From positions 45,947 through 109,946 of the forward strand of contig JAEUOR010000080.1 of NCBI GenBank assembly GCA_016790635.1: a stretch of 64,000 bases of DNA, in the 5' to 3' direction. Shown here piece by piece: positions 42,062 to 50,647 of the stretch. The stretch's first letter is position 1. Every line of letters begins with the position of its first letter. This DNA is from Burkholderiales bacterium. GTDB lineage: Bacteria; Pseudomonadota; Gammaproteobacteria; Burkholderiales; JAEUOS01. Both the position numbers and the translations under genes were made by a program. The notes below the pieces were generated by a model. It was not told the origin of the DNA. It searched no databases and was given only the letters and a program-made list of their open reading frames with translations.

Positions 42062-43246
42062 TCACTTCAGCGGCACGGTCAGCGGGTCGTAGTTGAACAG
42101 CCACTCCGCGCGCTCCTTGGCGATGTTGCGCTTGGCAAAGGCCGCGCGCATCTCTTCCACGTCGACGATGTGGTACAGCCCGCCGTGGTCGGTGGATTCG
42201 TTGACCACCCGCGCGGTACGATCGACGCGATTCCTCTGGTAGAGCTGCAGCCCTTCGGAGACACTCGCCGATCCCTCGAGCGCGCGCGCGAGCACCGCGC
42301 CGTCCTCGATGGCCATGCAGGCGCCCTGCGCCATGAACGGCAGCGTCGGATGCGCCGCATCACCTAAGAGCGTGGCGCGCGCGGTGCTCCAGTTCTTGAC
42401 CGGCGGCCGGTTGTTGAGCGCCCAGCGGTAGCACTCGTTCCTGTCGGTCGCATCGAGGATGGCCTGCATCTTCGGATGCCAGCCCGCGTAGTCGGCCTTC
42501 AATTCCTCCCACGGCCGGCGCTGGGTGTAGGACTCGTCCTCCCAGGCGCTGCGCTCGGGGCAGCCTACCCAGTTGAGGACTTCGCCGCGGCGCAGCCAGT
42601 AGACGACGCAGTGATTCTTCGGCCCGCACCAGACCTGCCCGACGATGTCCATCAGGTCGGCCGGCAGCTTCGCGCGCGGCACGGTCAGGCGCCAGGCGAC
42701 GTAGCCGGTATAGGTGACCGGCACTTCACCCACGATCTGCGCGCGGATCGCCGACTTGATGCCGTCGGCGCCGATCAGTACGTCGCCGCGCGCGGTCGAC
42801 CCGTCGGCAAACTTGAGGGTCGCGCCCTCTGCGTTCTCGCTGTAACCAGTGGCGCGTGCGTTCAGGGTGATGCAGTTCGGATCGAGCGAACGCACGCAGT
42901 CGACCAGGATCTGGTGCAGGTCGGCGCGGTGGATGTGGTAATAGGGCGCGCCGTGCTCCTCCAGGTGCTTGCCGGCGAAGGGGATCGCATGCATCAGCTC
43001 GCCGGTGTCGAAGCGCCGGAACTCGTAGGTCTGCGGCTTGACCGCGACCTTCTCCAGCGCGTCGCGCAGGCCCAGGTGGTAGAGCACCTTGGCCGAATTG
43101 GCGCTTTGCTGCACGCCGGCGCCGATCTCGCCCAACTGTGGCGCCTGCTCGAAGACGCGCACTTTGAAGCCCTTCTTGAGCAGGCAGGCGGCAGCAGCCA
43201 GGCCACCCAGGCCGGCGCCGGCGATCATGACCTCGAGATTCTTCAT
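42062..43246 (-). CDS. FAD-dependent aromatic-ring monooxygenase
   Basis: A 394-residue class A flavoprotein hydroxylase. Motifs: FAD dinucleotide fold VMIAGAGLGGLAAAACLLKKGFKVRVFEQ, the DG motif DVLIGADGIKSAIRAQ, and the GD motif ATLLGDAAHPTLPFMAQGACMAIEDGAVLARAL. The closest groups by these motifs are salicylate hydroxylase, 3-hydroxybenzoate 6-hydroxylase and 6-hydroxynicotinate 3-monooxygenase; the substrate cannot be chosen. No ring-cleavage dioxygenase gene is adjacent. The start MKNLEVMIAG directly precedes the FAD fold. Confidence 0.88.
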   Translation of the reverse strand: MKNLEVMIAGAGLGGLAAAACLLKKGFKVRVFEQAPQLGEIGAGVQQSANSAKVLYHLGLRDALEKVAVKPQTYEFRRFDTGELMHAIPFAGKHLEEHGAPYYHIHRADLHQILVDCVRSLDPNCITLNARATGYSENAEGATLKFADGSTARGDVLIGADGIKSAIRAQIVGEVPVTYTGYVAWRLTVPRAKLPADLMDIVGQVWCGPKNHCVVYWLRRGEVLNWVGCPERSAWEDESYTQRRPWEELKADYAGWHPKMQAILDATDRNECYRWALNNRPPVKNWSTARATLLGDAAHPTLPFMAQGACMAIEDGAVLARALEGSASVSEGLQLYQRNRVDRTARVVNESTDHGGLYHIVDVEEMRAAFAKRNIAKERAEWLFNYDPLTVPLK

Positions 43247-43385
43247 TTTCTGGTTCGTTTCTGAAACATGGTTGGTGGACAGGTGGCCGACGGAATGCCA
43301 GCCGACGCGACATGGCGCCCTTGCGCGTGCGCGGGGTCTTGCAGGCCGAGGCGCTCGCCTTGCGAGGATCTGCAAGCGGCAGGCA

Positions 43386-43658
43386 TCAGGCAGGACGGTC
43401 GGGCAACTTGCGCATCGGCGGCGCCTCTTCGTGGATGACGACGACTTCGCCCTCGATGACATGACCGCTGCCGGGCTTCACAGGCGGTGCCGACGCGTCT
43501 GCTGCACCGCGCAGCCGGGCGCCGCGCCAGGCCAGCCAGGCCCACAGGAGCAACCCGGCCGCGGCCGCGAAGGCAAAAAAGACCAGCGAGAACACCACGC
43601 CGACCACCAGGAGGATGGCGGCGCCGGTCAGGGCGAAGAGAAACTTTAGAAAGCGCAT
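43386..43658 (-). CDS. Small membrane protein, unknown function
   Basis: A 90-residue protein with a hydrophobic first half (LKFLFALTGAAILLVVGVVFSLVFFAFAAAAGLLLWAWLAW, probably two helices) and a polar tail HVIEGEVVVIHEEAPPMRKLP. The internal start MRFLKFLF is preferred because the hydrophobic helix then begins at the N terminus. Function unknown. Confidence 0.6.
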   Translation of the reverse strand: MRFLKFLFALTGAAILLVVGVVFSLVFFAFAAAAGLLLWAWLAWRGARLRGAADASAPPVKPGSGHVIEGEVVVIHEEAPPMRKLPDRPA

Positions 43659-43791
43659 GGCAAATGGGCGATTGCCCCGATTATCGTTGCATCGCCAAAG
43701 CGCCGCAAAGCGCATGCCGCTTGATTTTCCTCAAGCCGCGCCCCCGGTCGCGCGCCAGACTGTGGGCATCATTGTTTGCCGGGGGCTGAAC

Positions 43792-44328
43792 ATGGCGTCT
43801 TGTCGGGGTAGCGTGGATCGCCGTCTGCGCGCGTGGTTGCCATTGGTGCTGCTGGCTCTCATGGCGGCAGCGCCGGTTGCGGCGCAGAAGCGCGACCAGC
43901 CGATGCCCGGCGACTACCGGGTCGTGGACGGTCGTGTCGATCGTGGTACCTATGCAGGCTGGCGCGTCTTCCACTCGGCCTGCCACGCTTGCCACGGCGT
44001 CGGCGGGGGCGGAACGGACCTGGCACCCAACCTGCTCACGCGTATCGGCGGCATGACCCCGCGTGCCTTTGCTGCGCGTGTCCTGGCGAGCTACCGGCTG
44101 GTCGCTCCCGAGGACGACACGGCAAGCGGCGCGGCAACGCCGGACACCATGCTCGAGCAGATCATGCGCCGCGAGCGCGGCAGCGGCGCACGGGTGATCA
44201 TGCCCGCCTGGGAGAGCGATCCGCAGGTTTCGCCCCATGTGCTCGACCTGTACGCGTACCTGTCCGCGCGTGCCGATGGGCGCATCGGAACCGGTCAGCC
44301 GCGGCGCGAAGGCGCGGGGCGGCGCTAG
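43792..44328 (+). CDS. Exported monoheme cytochrome c
   Basis: A 178-residue periplasmic cytochrome. Signal peptide RLRAWLPLVLLALMAAAPVAAQ, then the heme-attachment motif CHACH at residues 64-68 in FHSACHACHGVGGGGTDLAPNLL. The axial methionine is probably in ARVIMPAWESDPQV near residue 140, and VSPHVLDLYAYLSARADG is the usual C-terminal helix. It resembles cytochromes working with quinoprotein dehydrogenases, but no such gene is adjacent. Confidence 0.88.
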   Translation: MASCRGSVDRRLRAWLPLVLLALMAAAPVAAQKRDQPMPGDYRVVDGRVDRGTYAGWRVFHSACHACHGVGGGGTDLAPNLLTRIGGMTPRAFAARVLASYRLVAPEDDTASGAATPDTMLEQIMRRERGSGARVIMPAWESDPQVSPHVLDLYAYLSARADGRIGTGQPRREGAGRR

Positions 44329-44398
44329 CCGCGCCCGCAGGCGCACCGCCTCTTGCATAATGGGTGCCTTGCCGAGCCTAATCACCCAGGAAGTATTC

Positions 44399-45202
44399 AT
44401 GAAGAACATTCGACTCTCGCTGGCCACGCTCCTTGTCGCCGCGTTCGCCGGTTCCACCCAGGCCCAGCCGGCCACCGGTTCTACGGCTCCTGCCGACGGC
44501 TACCAGCCCACCCCCGGCCAGGCCGGCAAGGACGTGATATGGCTGCCGACCCCTCAGATCGTGGTCGACAAGATGCTGGAGGTCGCGCGCGTCGGGCCCA
44601 GCGACGTCGTCATGGATCTGGGCTCGGGTGATGGGCGCACCGTCATCACCGCGGCACGCCTGGGCGCGCGAGCCATGGGCATCGAATACAACGCGGACAT
44701 GGTCGAGTTCGCCAAGCGCAGCGCCGCTGCTGCCGGAGTGACCGGGCGTGCCAGCTTCGTCAAGGCCGATCTCTTCGAGACCAGCTTCGCCGAGGCCAGC
44801 GTCATCACCATGTTCCTCCTGCCGCGCATCAACCTGGAACTGCGTCCCAAGATCCTGGCGCTGAAGCCGGGAACGCGCATCGTCTCCAACACCTTCACCA
44901 TGGGCGAGTGGGAGCCCGACCGCGAAATCGACCTGGCCGGACAGCCGGGCTGCAACAGCTCATATTGCCGCGTGCTCTTCTGGCTGGTGCCGCGCCAGGT
45001 GGCCGGCAGCTACTCCACGCCGCTGGGGCAGGTGGTGCTGCGCCAGGAGTACCAGATGCTCTCCGGTTCGCTGACCACGGGCGGCAACATGCTGGAGGTC
45101 AAGGGCCGCGTGATGGGCGAGGATATCGAGATCAGCGCCGGCGGCAAGCGTTACCGCGGCATGCTCAAGGGTAGCGCGCTGGAACTGCGCGAGGCGGGCT
45201 GA
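44399..45202 (+). CDS. SAM-dependent methyltransferase with signal peptide
   Basis: A 267-residue protein: Sec signal MKNIRLSLATLLVAAFAGSTQAQ, then WLPTPQIVVDKMLEVARVGPSDVVMDLGSGDGRTVITAARLGARAMGIEYNADMVEFAKR (motif I and II), ASVITMFLLPRINLELRPKILALKPGTRIVSNTFTMGEW, and a C-terminal beta-rich extension of about 80 residues (AGSYSTPLGQVVLRQEYQML, LEVKGRVMGEDIEISAGGKRYRGMLKG) that is not part of the methyltransferase fold. AGGAAG precedes the ATG. Both the signal and the extra domain suggest action outside the cytoplasm. Confidence 0.85.
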   Translation: MKNIRLSLATLLVAAFAGSTQAQPATGSTAPADGYQPTPGQAGKDVIWLPTPQIVVDKMLEVARVGPSDVVMDLGSGDGRTVITAARLGARAMGIEYNADMVEFAKRSAAAAGVTGRASFVKADLFETSFAEASVITMFLLPRINLELRPKILALKPGTRIVSNTFTMGEWEPDREIDLAGQPGCNSSYCRVLFWLVPRQVAGSYSTPLGQVVLRQEYQMLSGSLTTGGNMLEVKGRVMGEDIEISAGGKRYRGMLKGSALELREAG

Positions 45203-45224
45203 GCGCCCCGACGGCGGAGCGTCG

Positions 45225-45515
45225 TCAGCCGACCTCGACCATGCGCTGGATCACCGGCGCACCGTCCATGAACGCGCCCATCGCGCGACCCAGGCGCTTG
45301 AAGTGCTCCGTGCCGCGATGCGCGGCCAGCGCCGCATCGTCGGCGTAGCGTTCCATGAAGACGAAGGTGCTCTTGTCCTCGCCCTGGCTCAGGGTGTAGA
45401 GCAGGCAGCCGGGTTCGTTGGCGCGCACGGCGGCGATGAGTTCCTGCGCCACGGCCAGGAACTGCGCTTCCTGGCCGGATTTGGCCTTGATGGTGGCGAT
45501 GATGCTGTGGGTCAT
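45225..45515 (-). CDS. ABM-domain (antibiotic biosynthesis monooxygenase type) protein
   Basis: A 96-residue dimeric alpha-beta barrel protein of PF03992: HSIIATIKAKSGQEAQFLAVAQELIAAVRANEPGCLLYTLSQGEDKSTFVFMERYADDAALAAHRGTEHFKRLG. Members include quinol monooxygenase YgiN and LsrG isomerase. Which activity applies here is open. GAGG precedes the start. Confidence 0.85.
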   Translation of the reverse strand: MTHSIIATIKAKSGQEAQFLAVAQELIAAVRANEPGCLLYTLSQGEDKSTFVFMERYADDAALAAHRGTEHFKRLGRAMGAFMDGAPVIQRMVEVG

Positions 45516-45663
45516 GGCGGTTCCTCGATGAGCCAGGTGGTCCGGGCGGCCTGTGCCGCGAAAGCGCGCGAGTCTAGCACCGGCGCGCATCCGTAGAATC
45601 AGGGCGCACGCTTAGATGCGCGACGGCCTCGTCGCACCTTTCCACCCCCCCGGAGAACCCTGC

Positions 45664-46557
45664 ATGACCGACACCACCACCTACACCCCGCCCAAGGTCT
45701 GGACCTGGGACAAGGCCTCAGGCGGCCGCTTTGCCAACATCAACCGTCCGATCGCCGGCGCCACGCATGACAAGGAACTGCCGATCGGCAAGCACCCCTT
45801 GCAGCTGTACTCACTGGCCACGCCCAACGGCGTCAAGGTCACGATCATGCTCGAGGAATTGCTGGCAGCAGGGCACAAGGGGGCCGAGTACGACGCCTGG
45901 CTGATCCGCATCAACGAGGGCGACCAGTTCGCGAGCGGGTTTGTCGCGGTCAACCCGAATTCCAAGATTCCGGCGCTCATGGACCGAAGTGGCGCGATCC
46001 CTGTGCGGGTATTCGAGAGCGGCTCCATCCTCGTGTACCTGGCCGAGAAGTTCGGCAACGCCTTCCTGCCCGCATCCGGCGCGGCGCGTGCCGAAGTCAT
46101 GAACTGGCTTTTCTGGCAAATGGGCAGCGCGCCCTATCTGGGCGGCGGCTTCGGGCACTTCTATGCCTACGCGCCGACCAAGATCGAATACGCGATCGAC
46201 CGCTTCGCCATGGAGACCAAGCGCCAGCTGGATGTGCTGGACCGGCGCCTGGCGGAGAGCCGCTATCTGGGCGGCGACGCCTACAGCATCGCCGACATCG
46301 CGGTGTGGCCCTGGTACGGGACGCTCGCCCGCGGGCAGATCTACGGCGAATCCGGCACCTTCCTGGACGTTCAGTCCTACAAGAACGTGCAGCGCTGGAC
46401 CGAAGAGATCGGCGCACGCCCGGCGGTCAAGCGCGGGCGCATGGTCAATCGTGCCGTCGGGCCGCTCGAGGAGCAACTGCGTGAGCGCCACGATGCCGGC
46501 GACTTCGCCACGCGGACGCAGGACAAGCTCGAGGCCGGCAAGGCCTCTGCTTCCTGA
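45664..46557 (+). CDS. yghU: YghU-type nu-class glutathione transferase (disulfide reductase)
   Basis: A 297-residue protein collinear with E. coli YghU. N-terminal extension YTPPKVWTWDKASGGRFANINRPIAGATHDKELP is diagnostic, then the thioredoxin domain (LQLYSLATPNGVKVTIMLEELLA, NPNSKIPALMD, VFESGSILVYLAEKF) and a helical domain containing GGGFGHFYAYAPTKIEYAIDRFAMETKRQLDVLD. These enzymes bind two glutathiones and show disulfide-bond reductase activity. CGGAG lies ahead of the ATG. Confidence 0.92.
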   Translation: MTDTTTYTPPKVWTWDKASGGRFANINRPIAGATHDKELPIGKHPLQLYSLATPNGVKVTIMLEELLAAGHKGAEYDAWLIRINEGDQFASGFVAVNPNSKIPALMDRSGAIPVRVFESGSILVYLAEKFGNAFLPASGAARAEVMNWLFWQMGSAPYLGGGFGHFYAYAPTKIEYAIDRFAMETKRQLDVLDRRLAESRYLGGDAYSIADIAVWPWYGTLARGQIYGESGTFLDVQSYKNVQRWTEEIGARPAVKRGRMVNRAVGPLEEQLRERHDAGDFATRTQDKLEAGKASAS

Positions 46558-46562
46558 GGCAA

Positions 46563-46592
46563 GCCCCTGGCGCCGCGAACGGCGCCAGGGGC
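46563..46592. terminator. Long perfect hairpin between convergent genes
   Basis: A 13-base stem (GCCCCTGGCGCCG paired with its complement) with a CGAA loop on the plus strand and TTCG on the minus strand fills the 42-bp gap between the yghU and flavoprotein genes, which converge. U-tracts are absent, so it is a stem-loop barrier or processing site for both transcripts. Confidence 0.6.
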
Positions 46593-46599
46593 GCGGCGT

Positions 46600-49500
46600 T
46601 CAGGGGCCGGTCCCGCCGGCCCGCGCGCAGCGCTCGATCCACTTCGCCGTCAGCTTTTCCTGCAGCGAGTTCTGGCCCAGCCGGTCGTTGAGGACACTGA
46701 ATTCGACGCGGTCGAGTTCCTGGTCCTGGTTGAAGCAGGAGAAGACATAAGTGACCTCGCCGCTGACAGGGTCCCTGTGCGGCTGAATGCACTGGGCGCA
46801 GATCTCCTTCATCATGCATTGCATGGGGGAGTTGATCGAGCCCAGCGCGACATGCCCGGGCTTGACGTGCGCCTTGAGCACATCGTGGCGAGCGCGTGCC
46901 ACTGCGGCCATCATGCGGTCCGAGCCGATGGCGATGATGCGGTCCGCATCCTTGATCGAGAGCGTAGCCGTGCCCAGGCGGCCGGAGGCGTAGGCCTCCA
47001 TCGCATGGACGATGTTGCCGACGAAGCTCTTGTCCTGCTGGCGCCCCGGCGTGAAGCCGGGTTCCTCGTCGCAACACCAGACGACCGCATCGGCGGCGCG
47101 CTCGATGTTCTCGACGTGGTAACGGTCGATCATCTTCTTGTAGCCCGCGAAGTACAGCACCTTGGAACCTGCACTGCGGAAGGCCTGGCCGATCGAGAAC
47201 AGCACCGCGTTGCCGAGCCCGCCGCCCACCAGGACCACGGTCTCGCCGGGGACGATGTGGGTCGGCGCGCCAGTCGGCCCCATGAGGACCACCGGCTCGC
47301 CGGGCTTCAACGCGGCGCACAGGTCCGAGGAACCGCCCATCTCCAGCACGATGGTGGACACCAGGCCCTGCTCGCGGTCAACCCACGCGCCGGTCAGAGC
47401 CAGGCCCTCCATCTGCAGGCGCGTGCCCTGCACCAGGGGGCTTTGGGATTCGAAGTTTTGCAGGCGGTAGAACTGGCCGGGTTCGAAGCGCCGTGCGGCG
47501 GCCGGCGCCTTGACGACGACCTCGACGATCGTCGGGGTAAGGCGGATGACTTCGTGCACCGTGGCGCGCCACTCGCGGTTGAGCGTCTCGACCAGGTCGG
47601 CCGCGGCGACCGCGGTCGGTGCCTTGCCGGCCAGGACGCGGCTGACGACCGGGTAGCCTTGCTTGGCCGAACCCAGCGCCTTGACGACGTTGCCGAAGAA
47701 CGATGGATGCACATCGCCGAAGTAGGAGACGAAGCGGCCGTCGCCTGACCTGTGCATCAGTACCTCGGCCCGACGCGGCTTGGAGATCGAAGCTTCGGGC
47801 TTGACCGGGTTGCCGTCCTCGTCCACGGCGGCGAAGTACTTGCCGTCGACCCTGAAGTGCGCGCGCTCGGCGGGCTCGCCTTCGCGCGAGAGCACGGTAT
47901 TGGGTTGGGTGCCGGCGGCGACGAAGACCGTTCGCGCGGGCAGCCAGGTGTCGCCGTCGGGCACCGATTTGCCGTCCGCGCCGACACGCGAGCGCGCGAA
48001 GGCCATGCCCTTGACCGCACCGTAGTTGTCGAGGTCGGCGCGCCTGGGCGTCAGGCACTCGGCGAACGCGATGCCTTCCTGCAGCGCGAGCTCGACCTCC
48101 TCGTGATTGAGGGTGAACGAAGGGCTGTCGATCATGCGCCGCCGGTAGGCGATGGTGACCCCGCCCCAGCTTTGCAGCAGTTCGATGATGCGCGGCTCGC
48201 GTCCCTGGTGCTGCGCGGTATCGCGCTCGGCGCGGATGGCGCGCGCGTGGGCCAGGAACTCCTCGGCGATCTCGCGCTCCTCGTCGCGCCATGCGCCGCG
48301 CACGGCGCTGATGCCATCGGCCTTGACCAGCGCCTCGTGGCGGGCAAGGAACTTCTCGACCTGGGCCTGGTAGTAGGCGAGCGACTCGGTGGCCGTGTCG
48401 ATGGCGGTGAGCCCGCCGCCGATCACCACTACCGGCAGGCGCAGCTGCATGTTGGCGATCGAGTCGGCCTTGGCCGCGCCGGTCAGTTGCAGGGCCATCA
48501 GGAAGTCGGAGGCCGTGCGCACGCCGCGCGCGAAGCCGTTGGGAATGTCCAGGAGCGTGGGCTTGCCCGCGCCAATGGCGAGAGCGACGTGGTCGAAGCC
48601 CAGTTGCCACGCGTCCTCGAGGGTGAGCGTGCCGCCGAAGCGCACGCCGCCAAAGAGCGTGAACTCGTTGCGGCGTTCCAGCAGCAGGCGAATGACCTTG
48701 AGGAAGTTCTTGTCCCAGCGCACCGTGATGCCGTATTCGGCAACCCCGCCGAAGCCTGCCATGGCGCGATCGTCCAGGTCTTCCTTGAGGCTGGAAAAAT
48801 CACGGATCGGCGTGAAGGCCGTGCGCCGGCCATCGGCGCCCACGCCGCTGACGGTGCTTTCGAGCGGCTCGATCTTGAGGCCGTCGATGCCCACCACGTG
48901 ATGCCCGTCGTTGATGAGGTTGTGCGCCAGGCCGAAGCCCGCCGGCCCCATGCCGACAACCAGCACCTTGCGGCCGCTGTCGGGCCGCGGCAGCGGGCGG
49001 CGCAGGTTGAGCGGGTTCCAGCGCGTGAGGAGCGAATAGATCTCGAATCCCCACGGCAGTTCGAGCACGTCCTTCAAGGTCCGCGTCTCGGCCTGCGGGA
49101 TGTTGACCGGTTCCTGCTTCTGGTAGATGCAGGACTTCATGCAGTCGTTGCAGATGCGGTGCCCGGTGGCCGCCGCGAGCGGGTTGTCGATGGCGATGAT
49201 GGCCAGCGCGCCGACGGCGTGGCCTGCAACCTTGGCGCTGTGGAATTCGCTGATCTTCTCTTCCAGCGGGCAGCCGGCCTGGCGCACGCCGAACACGGTG
49301 CGCTTGAAGGTGACGGCATCAGGCTGATCCTTGGGCGGTTTCTCCTTCAAACCGGTCGAGCAGGAATCCTTGCCCTGCTTGTGGCACCAGATGCAGTAGT
49401 TGGCCTGGTCCAAAGCGCCGGTCAGGTCCGTGCCCTGATCGGTCAGCTTGAAGCCCTGGCGTCGGCGGATGTGCTCAGGCTTGATCGTGAAGGTGGTCGT

Positions 49501-50142
49501 GCCATCGATGTCGCGCCGATCGAGCACGTGGTCGATGACGGTGACCGGGTCGATCTTGCGCGGCGCCTTGAACAGCACGCCCGGCGCATGGCGGTGCGTG
49601 CCGGCCTCGGTAATGAGCGCCCAGCCAGCGTAACGCAGCGCGACTTCCAGGCTGCCGGCAAAGGTGGCCGGGTCGGCCTCCCAGCGCGTCACGTGGCGCG
49701 CAAAGGCGAGCTCGAAGGCCGCCAACTGGTCGACCGAGGCGCCGACGAGCCCCTCGATCTCGTAGGTGAGCGCGGCACCGTCGAGTGCCGCCGCAGCCGC
49801 GGCGTCGAAGGTCTTCGCGGCCTTGCGTTGTACGAACTGACGCTTGACTTCGAAGACCGGCGCGAGCGCATGGTGACGTTCGGCCAAGGCGCGGATGTCA
49901 GGAGCGATGCCGAAGAGGGTGCCGATGAAGTCGTCGACGTGCGGGGCCAGTTCGATGACGAGTTCGGACTCGGCCTTGCGTTCCAGCGCAGCGGGCGCGG
50001 CGCGCGCTGCGGTCAGCCGGGCGGCAAGGGCGGCGTCGGAGGCGGCCAGCGCGGCCAGGAAGGCAGCATCGATCCGTTCGAGGCCAGGGCGACGGTAGAG
50101 GTCGGGAAACTCCAGATCGAAGGCAAGGTTCAGCATGGTCAT
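46600..50142 (-). CDS. Giant FAD/Fe-S oxidoreductase: NfnB-like and NfnA-like modules in one chain
   Basis: A 1180-residue protein. Residues 1-230 have no recognised domain. Cysteine groups CIWCHKQGKDSC (about 248), a single CPLEE (about 290) and CNDCMKSC (about 330) suggest Fe-S clusters. A GltD/NfnB-like FAD-NAD(P) module follows (KVLVVGMGPAGFGLAHNL near 390; LPVVVIGGGLTAIDTATESL; FVAAGTQPNT). From about 855 a PyrK/NfnA-like module has RRFEPGQFYRLQ (FAD), VVLVGGGLGNAVLFSIGQAF (NAD) and C-terminal cysteines in QCMMKEICAQC with a later CF (about 1107-1135). The order resembles NfnAB, the bifurcating ferredoxin:NADP oxidoreductase, fused. A 7Fe ferredoxin gene lies directly upstream. Start MTMLNLAFD is chosen; an SD is not evident. 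Confidence 0.8.
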   Translation of the reverse strand: MTMLNLAFDLEFPDLYRRPGLERIDAAFLAALAASDAALAARLTAARAAPAALERKAESELVIELAPHVDDFIGTLFGIAPDIRALAERHHALAPVFEVKRQFVQRKAAKTFDAAAAAALDGAALTYEIEGLVGASVDQLAAFELAFARHVTRWEADPATFAGSLEVALRYAGWALITEAGTHRHAPGVLFKAPRKIDPVTVIDHVLDRRDIDGTTTFTIKPEHIRRRQGFKLTDQGTDLTGALDQANYCIWCHKQGKDSCSTGLKEKPPKDQPDAVTFKRTVFGVRQAGCPLEEKISEFHSAKVAGHAVGALAIIAIDNPLAAATGHRICNDCMKSCIYQKQEPVNIPQAETRTLKDVLELPWGFEIYSLLTRWNPLNLRRPLPRPDSGRKVLVVGMGPAGFGLAHNLINDGHHVVGIDGLKIEPLESTVSGVGADGRRTAFTPIRDFSSLKEDLDDRAMAGFGGVAEYGITVRWDKNFLKVIRLLLERRNEFTLFGGVRFGGTLTLEDAWQLGFDHVALAIGAGKPTLLDIPNGFARGVRTASDFLMALQLTGAAKADSIANMQLRLPVVVIGGGLTAIDTATESLAYYQAQVEKFLARHEALVKADGISAVRGAWRDEEREIAEEFLAHARAIRAERDTAQHQGREPRIIELLQSWGGVTIAYRRRMIDSPSFTLNHEEVELALQEGIAFAECLTPRRADLDNYGAVKGMAFARSRVGADGKSVPDGDTWLPARTVFVAAGTQPNTVLSREGEPAERAHFRVDGKYFAAVDEDGNPVKPEASISKPRRAEVLMHRSGDGRFVSYFGDVHPSFFGNVVKALGSAKQGYPVVSRVLAGKAPTAVAAADLVETLNREWRATVHEVIRLTPTIVEVVVKAPAAARRFEPGQFYRLQNFESQSPLVQGTRLQMEGLALTGAWVDREQGLVSTIVLEMGGSSDLCAALKPGEPVVLMGPTGAPTHIVPGETVVLVGGGLGNAVLFSIGQAFRSAGSKVLYFAGYKKMIDRYHVENIERAADAVVWCCDEEPGFTPGRQQDKSFVGNIVHAMEAYASGRLGTATLSIKDADRIIAIGSDRMMAAVARARHDVLKAHVKPGHVALGSINSPMQCMMKEICAQCIQPHRDPVSGEVTYVFSCFNQDQELDRVEFSVLNDRLGQNSLQEKLTAKWIERCARAGGTGP

Positions 50143-50155
50143 TTGCGGCGTGAAC

Positions 50156-50178
50156 AAAAAAGGGCCGCAGCGCGGCCC
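50156..50178 (-). terminator. Rho-independent terminator between fdxA and the flavoprotein gene
   Basis: On the minus strand a stem of GGGCCGC and GCGGCCC with a three-base loop (50178-50162) is followed by six T (50161-50156). It lies 27 bases after the fdxA stop and only 14 bases ahead of the flavoprotein ATG, so it terminates fdxA messages or acts as an attenuator for the next gene. Confidence 0.85.
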
Positions 50179-50205
50179 CCGGATGGATTCAGGGCGTGCC
50201 CCGCG

Positions 50206-50532
50206 TCAGCCCCGGTCGAGGTGCGCGAACTTGTCTTTCACGTCCTTCCAGTCATCGGCGTCGGCCAGCGGTCCCTTGGTCTTGGTGATCGAGGGCCAGC
50301 CTTTTGCGAGTTCGACATTGAGCGGCGTGAACTTCTTCTGGTCGTCCGGCACGTCTTCCTCGGCATAGATCGCATTGACCGGGCATTCCGGGATGCAGAC
50401 CGCGCAGTCGATGCATTCGTCAGGGTCGATGACGAGCATGTTCGGGCCTTCGCGAAAGCAGTCGACGGGGCAGACGTCGACGCAGTCGGTGTACTTGCAC
50501 TTGATGCAGGATTCGGTGACGACGTGGGTCAT
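50206..50532 (-). CDS. fdxA: 7Fe ferredoxin FdxA
   Basis: A 108-residue ferredoxin with MTHVVTESCIKCKYTDCVDVCPVDCFREG (3Fe-4S cluster side) and DPDECIDCAVCIPECPVNAIYAE (4Fe-4S), then the FdxA-specific C-terminal extension ending DDWKDVKDKFAHLDRG. It transfers single low-potential electrons. Its place between the Nfn-like flavoprotein and the Rdh-like operon makes it a candidate carrier for both, although FdxA is also a general protein. Confidence 0.95.
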   Translation of the reverse strand: MTHVVTESCIKCKYTDCVDVCPVDCFREGPNMLVIDPDECIDCAVCIPECPVNAIYAEEDVPDDQKKFTPLNVELAKGWPSITKTKGPLADADDWKDVKDKFAHLDRG

Positions 50533-50647
50533 GAAACTGTCCTGGTTGCGGACCGCGCAACGCGCGGAGGAGGGTTGACGACGAATTATAAGCGGGCGCG
50601 CTCGGGCGCAGCACCCGCGACAGCAATACGCGGCATAAGCAGAAACG

